64,000 nucleotides of DNA from Brevibacterium luteolum. Its GTDB lineage: Bacteria > Actinomycetota > Actinomycetes > Actinomycetales > Brevibacteriaceae. How positions within the stretch are numbered: the first letter of the stretch is position 1; each line of letters starts with the position of its first letter. The position numbers and the translations under genes are program-made. Of this stretch, positions 8,250-16,419 are shown piece after piece. The stretch covers positions 434,001 through 498,000 of the forward strand of contig NZ_JABEMC010000001.1 in assembly GCF_013004595.1 (NCBI RefSeq). The letters run 5' to 3'. A model generated the notes under the pieces. That model searched no databases, was not told the DNA's origin, and was given only the letters and a program-made list of their open reading frames with translations.

Positions 8250-9362
8250 GTGGATTCCAAACTCTTTGAGACTCCCTTAGGAGTCGACCCCGATGACCCG
8301 ATCCTCGAACTGCCGAAGGTGTCGCTGCACGACCACCTCGACGGCGGCCTGCGCCCCCAGACGATCATCGATCTTGCCGCCGAGGTCGGCCATGAGCTGC
8401 CGGCCACCGATGCCGAGGCGCTGCGCCGCTGGTTCTCCGAGTCCGCGAACTCCGGTGACCTGCCGCGCTACCTGGAGACCTTCGACCACACCATCGCCGT
8501 CATGCAGACCGCCGAGGGCCTGACCCGGGTGGCCCGGGAGTGGGCGCTCGACCAGGTCGCCGACGGTGTCTTCTACGCCGAGGCCCGCTGGGCGCCCGAA
8601 CAGCACGTCCAGCAGGGACTGTCGATGGACGAGGCCGTCGAAGCAGTCCAGCGCGGACTCGACGAAGCCGATGCGATCGCTGCTGACAACGGCCGCTTCA
8701 TCCGCACCGGCCAGATCATCACCGCTATGCGGCACGCCGACAACAGCCTCGCTGTGGCCGAGCTCGCTCTGCGCCACCGCGACCGCGGCGTCGTCGGCTT
8801 CGACATCGCAGGTGCCGAGGACGGCTTCCCGCCGGCTGACCACCTCGCCGCCTTCGAGCTTTTGCACCGCGAGTGCTTCCCGGTCACCATCCACGCAGGC
8901 GAAGCCGCCGGGGTGGAGAGCATCCACGCCGCCGTGCAGATCTGCCACGCCCAGCGCATCGGCCACGGCGTGCGCCTCATCGACGATATGCAGTTCACCG
9001 GGGACAACGGCAGCGGCAGCCTCGGCCGGCTCGCCGCCTGGATCCTCGACCATCAGGTGCCCCTGGAGCTGTGCCCGTCGTCGAACCTGCAGACCGGGGC
9101 GGCGACCTCGATCGAGGATCACCCGATCACCCGGTTCAAGGAGCTCGGCTACGCCATCACCGTCAACCCGGACAATCGGCTGATGTCGGCGACCTCGATG
9201 ACCCGTGAGATGCGCCTGCTCGTCGACCGCGCCGGTTGGCAGCAGCCGGACCTCGAATGGGCGACCGTCAACGCCCTGGGCGCGGCGTTCCTGCCCCACG
9301 ATGCGCGCAACCGGTTCCTCGATGACCTCGTGATCCCGGGCTTCGAGCGTCTGGACCTGTGA
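8250..9362 (+). CDS. add: Adenosine deaminase
   Basis: 370 residues; deaminates adenosine and deoxyadenosine to inosine and deoxyinosine. Zinc ligands H27 and H29 (SLHDHLDGG), H215 with catalytic E218 (HAGEAAG), H239 (RIGHGVRL), SSNLQTG and the D-x-R loop NPDNRLMS are all present. GTG start. It follows the BMP lipoprotein by 23 nt, so the two probably serve purine salvage together. Confidence 0.95.
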   Translation: MDSKLFETPLGVDPDDPILELPKVSLHDHLDGGLRPQTIIDLAAEVGHELPATDAEALRRWFSESANSGDLPRYLETFDHTIAVMQTAEGLTRVAREWALDQVADGVFYAEARWAPEQHVQQGLSMDEAVEAVQRGLDEADAIAADNGRFIRTGQIITAMRHADNSLAVAELALRHRDRGVVGFDIAGAEDGFPPADHLAAFELLHRECFPVTIHAGEAAGVESIHAAVQICHAQRIGHGVRLIDDMQFTGDNGSGSLGRLAAWILDHQVPLELCPSSNLQTGAATSIEDHPITRFKELGYAITVNPDNRLMSATSMTREMRLLVDRAGWQQPDLEWATVNALGAAFLPHDARNRFLDDLVIPGFERLDL

Positions 9363-9366
9363 TTCC

Positions 9367-9921
9367 ATGAGCGGCAAGCGACGCAAGCGCAGCGCCGGGG
9401 GAGACGACTCCGTTCACATCCACCCGTCCGACACCGCGCCGGCCCCGTCTACCGACGAGACCGCAGGCGCAGCCGGCAGCCCGCTGACCCCGGGCACCCC
9501 GATGGCGACTCGCCCGTGGACGCTGTGGCTGGCCATCGCGATGGTCGTGCTCGAAGCGGTCGTGCTCGTCGTGGCTGCGGTGTTCTTCGTGCGCACCGGC
9601 GGTGCCGCCGGGGCCGAGCTGCGCAGCTCCCTGTTCGGGCTGGCCGTCATGTTCATCATCATGGCCACCGGCCTCGTGCTCGTCGCCCGCGGGCTGCACC
9701 GGATGCGCCGCTGGGCGCGCCCGGCCACCGTGGCCTGGCAGCTGCTCCAGGCGCTGTTCGGGCTCTCGATGTGGGGTGCTGGCATGGCTCTGCAGGTCGG
9801 GGCGATCCTGCCGGCAGTGCTGTGCCTCTTCGGGCTCTTCAGCCCCGCCAGCGTGCGCGCCTACGAACAGGCGCTCGGCGCCGGCGGCAGCGAACAGCAC
9901 TTCGACCAGCAAGACGACTGA
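9367..9921 (+). CDS. Small integral membrane protein of unknown function
   Basis: 184 residues. A basic, disordered N-terminus (about 1-50, rich in Pro, Ala and Thr) is followed by four hydrophobic segments (about 53-75, 86-106, 117-134 and 136-152) and a polar C-terminal tail. No known domain is recognised; it resembles many short actinobacterial membrane proteins. The ATG lies 4 nt behind the add stop, so it is probably in the same transcript. Confidence 0.75.
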   Translation: MSGKRRKRSAGGDDSVHIHPSDTAPAPSTDETAGAAGSPLTPGTPMATRPWTLWLAIAMVVLEAVVLVVAAVFFVRTGGAAGAELRSSLFGLAVMFIIMATGLVLVARGLHRMRRWARPATVAWQLLQALFGLSMWGAGMALQVGAILPAVLCLFGLFSPASVRAYEQALGAGGSEQHFDQQDD

Positions 9922-9941
9922 CGAGCCCGGGCCGGCTGGGA

Positions 9942-10769
9942 TCAGCCGCCGAGCTCGCTCTGCTCGGAATCCTCGTTCGAGGTGACGTCGTCATCGGAAC
10001 CTGAGCCGTCACCGGCCCCACTGCCGTCTCCTGACCCGCCGTCGTCGCCGCTGCCGGCTCCATCGCGGTACGGGCCACAGGCCTCGCCGAGGAAGTCTCC
10101 GGCGAAATCGCCATCGGAATCACGCAGGGACAGTGCTGTCTGCTGGATGCCCCACCACACCTCGGGCGCGGCAGCCCAGCGCAGGCGCATGTCCTCACGC
10201 TGATCAGGATCCTTGGCCAGATCCGAGGCCGCCAGCTCAATGCGGTCCTGGGCGTCATCGGCGGTGCAGCGGGCCTGCGAATCCGGGCCCTGCGGGTTGA
10301 GCTCGGCGATCTCATCGCCGTTGACCGTTGTGAGGGTGAACGCCGAATCGCCGATCTGCTCGACCTCGAAGGTGCCCAGCACCTGGTAGAAGCTGCCCTC
10401 ATGCGCGCTCACCTGCTCAGCATCGACGTTGACGGTCACGCTGTTGGGCATGTCCGGGGTCAGCGACACCTCGCCGGAATCGGCGACATCGCCGAAGGTG
10501 CGCAGGTAGGCATTCAGGTAGGCCTCCTCGCCGTTGGCGGCGGCCTTCTCCAGGCCCTGCCACAGCGGGTCGTTCTCCTTCGCCCCGCCCGGGGAAGTGT
10601 CGACAACGACGACCGGGGGAGCGGAGTCCGGAGTCTCGACCGGGGTGACCTCCTCCGGCGACAGGGAGGGGCGCTGCTCGGGGCGCTCGGACTCGTTGAC
10701 GGCACAGCCGCTCAGCAGCAGACCGGAGGCGCACACTGCGGCGGGGAAGATGAGGAGGCGTCGGCTCAT
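9942..10769 (-). CDS. Putative lipoprotein of unknown function
   Basis: 275 residues with a type II signal peptide and lipobox LLLSGC (Cys22). A Pro/Ser/Glu linker follows, then a globular region (about 70-225) with several Cys residues and an Asp/Gly/Ser-rich low-complexity tail (about 230-275). I do not recognise a domain. It is convergent with the membrane-protein gene, 20 nt apart. A TAGACT box 6 nt before the ATG suggests a leaderless mRNA. Confidence 0.72.
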   Translation of the reverse strand: MSRRLLIFPAAVCASGLLLSGCAVNESERPEQRPSLSPEEVTPVETPDSAPPVVVVDTSPGGAKENDPLWQGLEKAAANGEEAYLNAYLRTFGDVADSGEVSLTPDMPNSVTVNVDAEQVSAHEGSFYQVLGTFEVEQIGDSAFTLTTVNGDEIAELNPQGPDSQARCTADDAQDRIELAASDLAKDPDQREDMRLRWAAAPEVWWGIQQTALSLRDSDGDFAGDFLGEACGPYRDGAGSGDDGGSGDGSGAGDGSGSDDDVTSNEDSEQSELGG

Positions 10770-10775
10770 GTGTCG

Positions 10776-10781
10776 AGTCTA
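10776..10781 (-). promoter_or_regulatory. -10 box TAGACT of a leaderless-type promoter
   Basis: On the minus strand, TAGACT ends 6 nt before the ATG of the lipoprotein gene, and no ribosome-binding site is visible. Confidence 0.5.
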
Positions 10782-10786
10782 GAGAA

Positions 10787-11518
10787 TCACGGCCGCAGAG
10801 TGGCCAAGGCGGCCACGTGTGCCGGGGAGATTCTCAGCTGCGCAAGCGTCTTTTCGGCCGGATGACGGTCGAGGAATTCCAGCAGCGTTGCTTTGCGGGA
10901 CCCGGACCAGGCGGCGAACTCGTCGGCCTCCATGAAGTACTCCACCGGGTGCCCGGAGGTCTTGTGGTGCTCATTGACGACGGCCAGTGAGCGCACGTAC
11001 TCCTCGGCGATGACCGCCGGTTCGACACCGGCCAGCTGCAGCATCCAGGCCGAGAACAGACCGGTGCGATCTCGGCCGGCCGAGCAGTGCAGGTACACCG
11101 GGCCGGTCTCCAGCGCCTCGGCGAGACTCTCCAGCGCACCGGCCAGCAGCCGCGGGAAGTGGGTCAGCAGCAGCGGGTACTGCTTGGGGTGGTTGAGGAA
11201 CGGGTGGTCGATCGCCTTGACGTAGGCCTCATCGCTGAAGTCCTCGACCGGGCAGGTGCGGATCGCAAACCGGTCCCAGGCCGCCTCGGGAACCTGCGGA
11301 TCAGAAGGCCTGCAGCCCACCTCGGCGGGGGCGCGCAGATCAACGACCGAACGGATCCCCAGATCAGCCAGCTGGTCGACCCCGCGGGCGGTGATGAGCT
11401 CGCGGCGCCCTCCAGCGAACACGCGCCCGAGGCGGGTCAGGCCCCCAGCGGCGGGCAGGCCGCCGAGATCGCGCGGGCCGAGGGCACCGTCGACGGTGGG
11501 GAAGCGGTCAGCGGTCAA
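10787..11518 (-). CDS. Tyrosine phosphatase-like protein (DSP/Y_phosphatase3 type)
   Basis: 243 residues. The P-loop HCSAGRDRTG (nucleophile C145, phosphate-binding R151) and the N-terminal RDLGGLP motif mark the protein-tyrosine/serine phosphatase family (PtpA/MptpB-like). No signal peptide. The only in-frame start before the conserved domain is TTG at 11516-11518, behind an in-frame stop. It begins 13 nt after the marR stop and so probably depends on translational coupling. It may act on phosphoproteins or phosphoinositides, as other family members do. Confidence 0.82.
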   Translation of the reverse strand: MTADRFPTVDGALGPRDLGGLPAAGGLTRLGRVFAGGRRELITARGVDQLADLGIRSVVDLRAPAEVGCRPSDPQVPEAAWDRFAIRTCPVEDFSDEAYVKAIDHPFLNHPKQYPLLLTHFPRLLAGALESLAEALETGPVYLHCSAGRDRTGLFSAWMLQLAGVEPAVIAEEYVRSLAVVNEHHKTSGHPVEYFMEADEFAAWSGSRKATLLEFLDRHPAEKTLAQLRISPAHVAALATLRP

Positions 11519-11531
11519 GAGCGATCAGTGC

Positions 11532-12050
11532 TCACGTGGCAGTCTCCGGGGTCACGATGCGGGAACCGGTCTCGAAACCGGTTGACAGGGTGCGCAGCAG
11601 CTCGGTGAGCTTGCGCTTCTGGGCGTCGGTCAGCTCGGCGAGCAGGTCGGCCTCATGGACGAGGAGGTCGGATAGGGCGTTGTCGACCTTCTGCTTGCCG
11701 ACTTCGGTCAGAGTCACGAGGATCGACCGGCGGTCCTTGGGATCCGGGCGGCGAGAGACCCAGCCGACCTTGACGAGACGGTCGATGCGGTTGGTCATCG
11801 TCCCAGACGTCACCATCATCTCGCTGATGAGCCGGGAGGGGGAGAGCTCGTAGGGCTCACCCGCGCGGCGGAGTGCCGAGAGCACGTCGAAGGCCCAGAC
11901 CTCCAGCTCATGGTCGTGGAAGGCCGACTTGCGCGCCTTGTCAAGCTGTTTGGCCAGCCGGGAGACCCGCGAGAGCACCTCCATCGGGGCGACATCGAGA
12001 TCGGGGCGCTCGCGCCGCCATGCCGCTACGATCCGATCGACTTCATCCAT
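11532..12050 (-). CDS. MarR-family transcriptional regulator
   Basis: 172 residues with the winged helix-turn-helix of MarR: the recognition-helix region is MMVTSGTMTNRIDRLVKVG, followed by the wing RRPDPKDRRSILVTLT. Terminal helices form the dimer interface. TAGAAT lies 6 nt before the ATG (leaderless type). A palindromic site, CTTGATGTCAAG, and extra half-sites lie 54-66 nt upstream, suggesting autoregulation and possibly control of the divergent sucCD. Co-transcribed with the phosphatase. Confidence 0.92.
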   Translation of the reverse strand: MDEVDRIVAAWRRERPDLDVAPMEVLSRVSRLAKQLDKARKSAFHDHELEVWAFDVLSALRRAGEPYELSPSRLISEMMVTSGTMTNRIDRLVKVGWVSRRPDPKDRRSILVTLTEVGKQKVDNALSDLLVHEADLLAELTDAQKRKLTELLRTLSTGFETGSRIVTPETAT

Positions 12051-12056
12051 GACCCC

Positions 12057-12062
12057 ATTCTA
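12057..12062 (-). promoter_or_regulatory. -10 box TAGAAT of marR
   Basis: Minus-strand TAGAAT with a 6-nt spacer to the ATG; leaderless architecture. Confidence 0.55.
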
Positions 12063-12079
12063 CTGCGATAGGGCCAGCG

Positions 12080-12115
12080 TCAAGATACTTTCCCGCAAAG
12101 CATCTTGATGTCAAG
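12080..12115. promoter_or_regulatory. Probable MarR operator
   Basis: A perfect 12-bp palindrome CTTGATGTCAAG (12104-12115) overlaps ATCTTGA (12102-12108), which is itself inverted relative to TCAAGAT at 12080-12086. The TTGA-NN-TCAA form is common for MarR-type sites. It lies just upstream of the marR -10 box, where a bound repressor could act. Confidence 0.6.
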
Positions 12116-12380
12116 GAACCTCCAGGCGGCGGCAGCGCCGCCCAGACGTCAGCACAATCACACTGCGGGCGCGGGATTCACCTGCCTGACGATGTGGCCA
12201 AACCGCCGAAGGATACTAAAGTGAGGAATGGTCGACATGCGCTGGAGCCATGCCAGCCCAGCGGTCCGCACTCAGGTGGGGACCGCCTCGGCGGCGGTGA
12301 CCCCAGCCATCCGCAGAAGGAGCACCCGGCACACGGGCCGACCCCGCGCCGGGGCACCAACATTGACGTTAGGAACTCAC
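12116..12380 (+). promoter_or_regulatory. Upstream region of sucCD
   Basis: Gene-free stretch between the MarR operator and sucC. GATACT near 12210 is a possible -10 box for a transcript with a leader of about 160 nt. The frame upstream of sucC is open but has no codon bias or recognisable domain, so I do not annotate it as coding. Confidence 0.35.
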
Positions 12381-13550
12381 GTGGATCTTTTTGAGTATCA
12401 GGCCCGTGACCTGTTCGAGAAGCACGGTGTGCCCGTGCTCGGCGGACGGGTCGCTGAGACGCCGGAGGAAGCACAGTCCGCAGCCCACGAGCTCGGCGGC
12501 GGCACCGTCGTCGTCAAGGCCCAGGTAAAGACCGGCGGCCGCGGCAAGGCCGGCGGCGTCAAGCTCGCCAAGTCACCCGAGGACGCGCGTGCCAAGGCCG
12601 AGGAGATCCTCGGACTCGACATCAAGGGCCACACGACCGAAAAGGTTATGATCGCCGAAGGCGCCGACATCGCCGAGGAGTACTACTTCTCGATCCTGCT
12701 CGACCGCGCCAACCGCTCCTACCTCGCCATGTGCTCCAAGGAAGGCGGCGTCGAGATCGAGACGCTGGCCAAGGAGCGCCCCGAAGCGCTCGCCAAGGTC
12801 GACGTCAACCCGCTGACCGGCATCGACGATGCCAAGGCCGCCGAGATCGCCTCCGAAGCCGGCTTCGATGGTGAGGACGCGAAGAAGGTCGCGGAGGTCT
12901 TCAAGCAGCTGTGGACCGTCTACGCCGAAGAGGACGCCACCCTCGTTGAGGTCAACCCGCTGGTCAAGACCGGCGACGGGAAGATCATCGCACTCGACGG
13001 CAAGATCACCCTCGACGACAACGCCTCTTTCCGCCACGAGGACCACGAAGAGCTGCGCGACATCAGCGCTGAGGATCCCCTCGAGCTCAAGGCCAAGAAG
13101 CTCGACCTCAACTACGTCAAGCTCGACGGCGAGGTCGGCGTCATCGGCAACGGCGCAGGACTCGTCATGTCGACCCTCGACGTCGTCGCCTACGCCGGTG
13201 AGGAGCACGGCGGCGTGAAGCCGGCGAACTTCCTCGACATCGGCGGCGGCGCCTCGGCTGAGGTCATGGCCAACGGACTCGACGTCATCCTCGGCGACGA
13301 CCAGGTCAAGAGCGTCTTCGTCAACGTCTTCGGCGGCATCACCGCCTGCGACGCGGTCGCCAACGGCATCGTCAAGGCTCTCGAGATCCTCGGCGACACC
13401 GCCTCGAAGCCACTCGTCGTCCGCCTCGACGGCAACAACGTCGATGAGGGCCGCAAGATCCTCGAAGACGCCAACCACCCGCTGGTGACCCTGACCGACA
13501 CGATGGACGGCGGCGCCGACAAGGCAGCCGAACTCGCCGCCAGCCGCTGA
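12381..13550 (+). CDS. sucC: Succinyl-CoA synthetase beta subunit (ADP-forming)
   Basis: 389 residues. Substrate-level phosphorylation step of the TCA cycle (succinyl-CoA + ADP/GDP + Pi to succinate + ATP/GTP + CoA). The start is GTG at 12381 ([18 protein letters not shown]) with AGGA 6 nt upstream; longer in-frame starts are rejected because family members begin exactly here. The ATP-grasp region [16 protein letters not shown], the metal-binding EVNPL motif and the C-terminal [13 protein letters not shown] are present. Followed by sucD after 24 nt. Confidence 0.97.
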   Translation: MDLFEYQARDLFEKHGVPVLGGRVAETPEEAQSAAHELGGGTVVVKAQVKTGGRGKAGGVKLAKSPEDARAKAEEILGLDIKGHTTEKVMIAEGADIAEEYYFSILLDRANRSYLAMCSKEGGVEIETLAKERPEALAKVDVNPLTGIDDAKAAEIASEAGFDGEDAKKVAEVFKQLWTVYAEEDATLVEVNPLVKTGDGKIIALDGKITLDDNASFRHEDHEELRDISAEDPLELKAKKLDLNYVKLDGEVGVIGNGAGLVMSTLDVVAYAGEEHGGVKPANFLDIGGGASAEVMANGLDVILGDDQVKSVFVNVFGGITACDAVANGIVKALEILGDTASKPLVVRLDGNNVDEGRKILEDANHPLVTLTDTMDGGADKAAELAASR

Positions 13551-13574
13551 TCCCATCCGAAAGGCTTAAGAATC

Positions 13575-14471
13575 ATGTCGATTTTCCTCCACTCTGACTC
13601 GAAGATCATCGTGCAGGGCATCACCGGCGGTGAAGGCACCAAGCACACCGCCCGGATGCTCGCAGCCGGATCGCAGATCGTCGGCGGCGTCAACGCCCGC
13701 AAGGCCGGCACCACCGTGTCCCACAAGGACAAGGACGGTAACGAGGTCGAACTTCCGGTCTTCGAATCCGTCGCTGAGGCGATGGAGAAGACCAGCGCCG
13801 ATGTCTCGGTTGCCTTTGTGCCGCCGGCCTTCTCGAAGGACGCCGCGTTCGAAGCCATCGATGCCGGTATCGGACTGCTTGTCATCATCACCGAGGGCAT
13901 CCCGGCCCAGGATGCCGCCCAGATCTGGGCGCACGCCTGCGAGAAGGGCAACAAGACCCGCATCATCGGCCCGAACTGCCCGGGCATCATCAGCCCCGGG
14001 CAGTCGCTGGCCGGCATCACCCCGGCCAACATCACCAACCGCGGCAAGCTCGGCCTGGTGTCGAAGTCGGGCACGCTGACCTACCAGATGATGTACGAGC
14101 TGCGTGACCTCGGCTTCACCACCTGCATCGGCATCGGTGGTGACCCGATCATCGGCACCACCCACATCGATGCGCTCGAAGCGTTCCAGAACGACGACGA
14201 GACCGAAGCCATCGTGATGATCGGCGAGATCGGCGGCGACGCTGAGGAGCGTGCCGCCGAGTACATCAAGGACAACGTCACCAAGCCGGTCGTCGGCTAC
14301 GTCGCTGGCTTCACCGCGCCCGAGGGCAAGACCATGGGCCACGCCGGCGCGATCGTCTCCGGCTCGTCCGGCACCGCCGAGGCGAAGAAGGAAGCGCTCG
14401 AAGCTGCAGGCGTCAAGGTCGGCAAGACCCCGTCGGAGACCGCTCGCCTCATGCGCGAGCTGCTCGGCTGA
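13575..14471 (+). CDS. sucD: Succinyl-CoA synthetase alpha subunit
   Basis: 298 residues; carries the CoA-binding domain ([16 protein letters not shown]-terminal) and the phosphohistidine loop near the C-terminus ([14 protein letters not shown], with H256 as the predicted phosphorylated residue). Forms the alpha-beta enzyme with SucC; AAAGG lies 8-12 nt before the ATG. A strong hairpin follows about 55 nt downstream. Confidence 0.97.
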   Translation: MSIFLHSDSKIIVQGITGGEGTKHTARMLAAGSQIVGGVNARKAGTTVSHKDKDGNEVELPVFESVAEAMEKTSADVSVAFVPPAFSKDAAFEAIDAGIGLLVIITEGIPAQDAAQIWAHACEKGNKTRIIGPNCPGIISPGQSLAGITPANITNRGKLGLVSKSGTLTYQMMYELRDLGFTTCIGIGGDPIIGTTHIDALEAFQNDDETEAIVMIGEIGGDAEERAAEYIKDNVTKPVVGYVAGFTAPEGKTMGHAGAIVSGSSGTAEAKKEALEAAGVKVGKTPSETARLMRELLG

Positions 14472-14526
14472 GTGAGCTGATGCGCTGAGAGCTGCTGCGG
14501 CTGACAGCCCAGTTCAGCTACTTGAT

Positions 14527-14563
14527 ACTGCGGGCGCTGGTCACTGCGACCAGGGCCCGCAGT
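14527..14563 (+). terminator. Hairpin terminator after sucCD
   Basis: ACTGCGGGCGCTGGTC (14527-14542) pairs with GACCAGGGCCCGCAGT (14548-14563) around the 5-nt loop ACTGC, with one mismatch in 16 bp. No U-tract. Confidence 0.75.
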
Positions 14564-14651
14564 GCTGTGCAGGGGAGCGGGCCCGGCCTGACTCCACGAG
14601 GGGGGTGGGCTTTCTGAGGCTCGTCGGCCTCTGCGCAGGTTATGGGTGAAG

Positions 14652-14710
14652 AAGTTTGTAGACCTATTCATATTCAGAGGCCGGTGAAATATGAATAGGT
14701 CTACAAACTT
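14652..14710. repeat. AT-rich 23-bp perfect inverted repeat
   Basis: The arm at 14652-14674, beginning AAGTTTGTAGACCTATTC, is perfectly inverted at 14688-14710, with a 13-nt loop. It is far more AT-rich than its surroundings. It could be a second, bidirectional terminator, a repeated palindromic element or a protein-binding site. I see no other copy in this window. Confidence 0.85.
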
Positions 14711-14888
14711 TGCCGCGGTTCAGACGGTCGGGCCCATTCGGCCCACGCTTGCGGGGCTTGCGAAGCGTCTCTGAAGGCGTCGAGGGACGGAATCAACTTC
14801 AGGTCACAAGCAGGCCGGCATCCTCGAGGGTATCCACAGCTCAGCAGAATCCCTCGCGCTAGAGCCCTGTGGGGGAGAGGCTCTCGGC

Positions 14889-15884
14889 ATGAGCATTCGA
14901 CCAGATGCCCCAGCAGGGAACCACGGTAGGCTCCATGCCGCGCCGACCCCCATTGCAGTGTCAGATCTGGGCGGCGTCTCGCGCGCACGCCGGTACACCG
15001 GCAGCCAGCCGACAGCGACCGGTTGTCGCGGTGCACACGCCGTCCCGACGCATGCGCCGCTGCCCAGCGGACCGGCATGGGCAGACGAAGAGTGGTATCG
15101 CGTGCGGTACGAACTCGCGTGCCTCAACGCTGTGCGCCCGGACGCGTTGGGCGGACAGATCACCGCGGCGATCCTCCGGGGCTGGCCGGTTCCTCAGCGG
15201 TTGCGCGGCGAACCGCTCACCGTCACACTGCCTGCAGGCAGTAGCCTGCAGCGCCGCGGGATCAGAGCAGCCCGGTCCAAATGCTACGCACCCCACGTCA
15301 TCTACAACGTCCGGCTCAACCGCATGGACTACGTCGTCTACGAACTCGCACGCGTCATGAACGTCGGCGAGCTCGTCTACGTCATCGACGCGATGTGCGG
15401 GACGTGGAGGACGAACCCGGTGGCCACAGTCGAGCGGATCAGAGCTGCCGCGCTTGAGGCTCGCAACGTCTTCGGCAAGAAGAACCTGCTCACCGCTCTC
15501 GATCTCGCTCGCGACAAGGTCGGCTCACCGCAGGAGACGCGGCTTCGGCTGCACATCGTCGGTGCCGGGCTGCCGACTCCGCTCGTCTGCGCGCCGATCC
15601 AGCTGCCGCGCGCCGAACAGCTCTACCACCCGGACCTGACCTACCGGGGTGCGCGGATCGCCATCGAGTACGAGGGCGGGCACCACCGCACGGATGCGTG
15701 GCAGTGGGATCATGACATCCAGCGCGAGCGCACCTTCCGCACCGCCGGGTGGGAGTACTTCCGGGTCACGAAGCGCACCGACATCTCGGAGTTCCTGGCA
15801 GACCTCACGGCCGCGCTCGACGAGCGCGCACCGCAGTGGCGCCGCAGCTCGACAGGCCCCGGCCTCAGCTCTTCTTCGCCTTGA
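14889..15884 (+). CDS. DUF559/Vsr-like endonuclease-fold protein (possible AbiEi-type)
   Basis: 331 residues. The N-terminal half is basic and poorly conserved, with a likely DNA-binding stretch in the middle. The C-terminal third has a PD-(D/E)XK-like core: Glu in SPQETRLRL, HPDLTYRG (Asp) and IAIEYEGGHH (Glu-x-Glu/His), then a Trp/Arg-rich segment as in DUF559 proteins. These are abundant and uncharacterised in actinobacteria; some resemble AbiEi antitoxins. The start is uncertain: ATG 14889 has GGGGGAGAGG upstream, but 14934 is an alternative. It overlaps the convergent stress-protein gene by 20 nt. Confidence 0.7.
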   Translation: MSIRPDAPAGNHGRLHAAPTPIAVSDLGGVSRARRYTGSQPTATGCRGAHAVPTHAPLPSGPAWADEEWYRVRYELACLNAVRPDALGGQITAAILRGWPVPQRLRGEPLTVTLPAGSSLQRRGIRAARSKCYAPHVIYNVRLNRMDYVVYELARVMNVGELVYVIDAMCGTWRTNPVATVERIRAAALEARNVFGKKNLLTALDLARDKVGSPQETRLRLHIVGAGLPTPLVCAPIQLPRAEQLYHPDLTYRGARIAIEYEGGHHRTDAWQWDHDIQRERTFRTAGWEYFRVTKRTDISEFLADLTAALDERAPQWRRSSTGPGLSSSSP

Positions 15885-16266
15885 CGGACACGACCGGCAC
15901 CTCGGCGCCGAGGATGATGCGCTGGGCGGTCGAGCCCATGATGAGCTTGCCCACCAGCGAGCGCTCACGCGAACCGATGACGATCATCCGCACCTCCGGC
16001 GTCGCCTCGGCGAGGGCGAGGATCTCCTCGACCGGGTCGTTGCCGCGCAGGAACTGCTTGAGCTCCTGCCGAATCCCAGCGGCCTCAAGCTTGTCGCCAA
16101 GCTCTTTGAGGTTCTCGGCGGTGGCGATGCCCTTCTCCTCGTGCGCTTCCCCGATCCCGGCGTTGAGCACGAGCAGCGCCTCGTCGAACGCCCGCGCCTG
16201 CTCGATGCCGAAGTCGACGGCTGCCATGCCTTCGGGGCTGGGGGTGTATCCGACAAGAATGGTCAT
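15865..16266 (-). CDS. Universal stress protein (UspA family)
   Basis: 133 residues, a single Usp domain. The ATP-binding signature G-2x-G-9x-G(S/T) appears at the C-terminus as GSRERSLVGKLIMGSTAQ, and the N-terminal beta strand is MTILVGYTPSPEG. Cytoplasmic; family members support survival in stress or dormancy. Stand-alone gene between two plus-strand genes. Confidence 0.9.
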   Translation of the reverse strand: MTILVGYTPSPEGMAAVDFGIEQARAFDEALLVLNAGIGEAHEEKGIATAENLKELGDKLEAAGIRQELKQFLRGNDPVEEILALAEATPEVRMIVIGSRERSLVGKLIMGSTAQRIILGAEVPVVSVKAKKS

Positions 16267-16419
16267 GCGTCCTGGCTCCTCTGCCGTTGCTCTCGCTGTC
16301 GCGCGCGGGAAACGTCCTGCTCACAAGCCTATCGACCGAGGCTGGCGAACAGAAGATGGAACCAGGCGTTTCATCGGTCACATCCGCACGCTCCCCGGAC
16401 TGGTGGGAGACTGGTGGGT

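Noticed and set aside
12228..12380. Longer N-terminus for SucC
   Set aside because: The family begins at MDLFEYQ; the extension is Pro/Arg-rich and lies in the control region.
15649..16419. Extended plus-strand frame fused to the methyltransferase gene
   Set aside because: It overlaps the stress-protein gene in antisense and is not family-like; ATG 16420 is the natural start.
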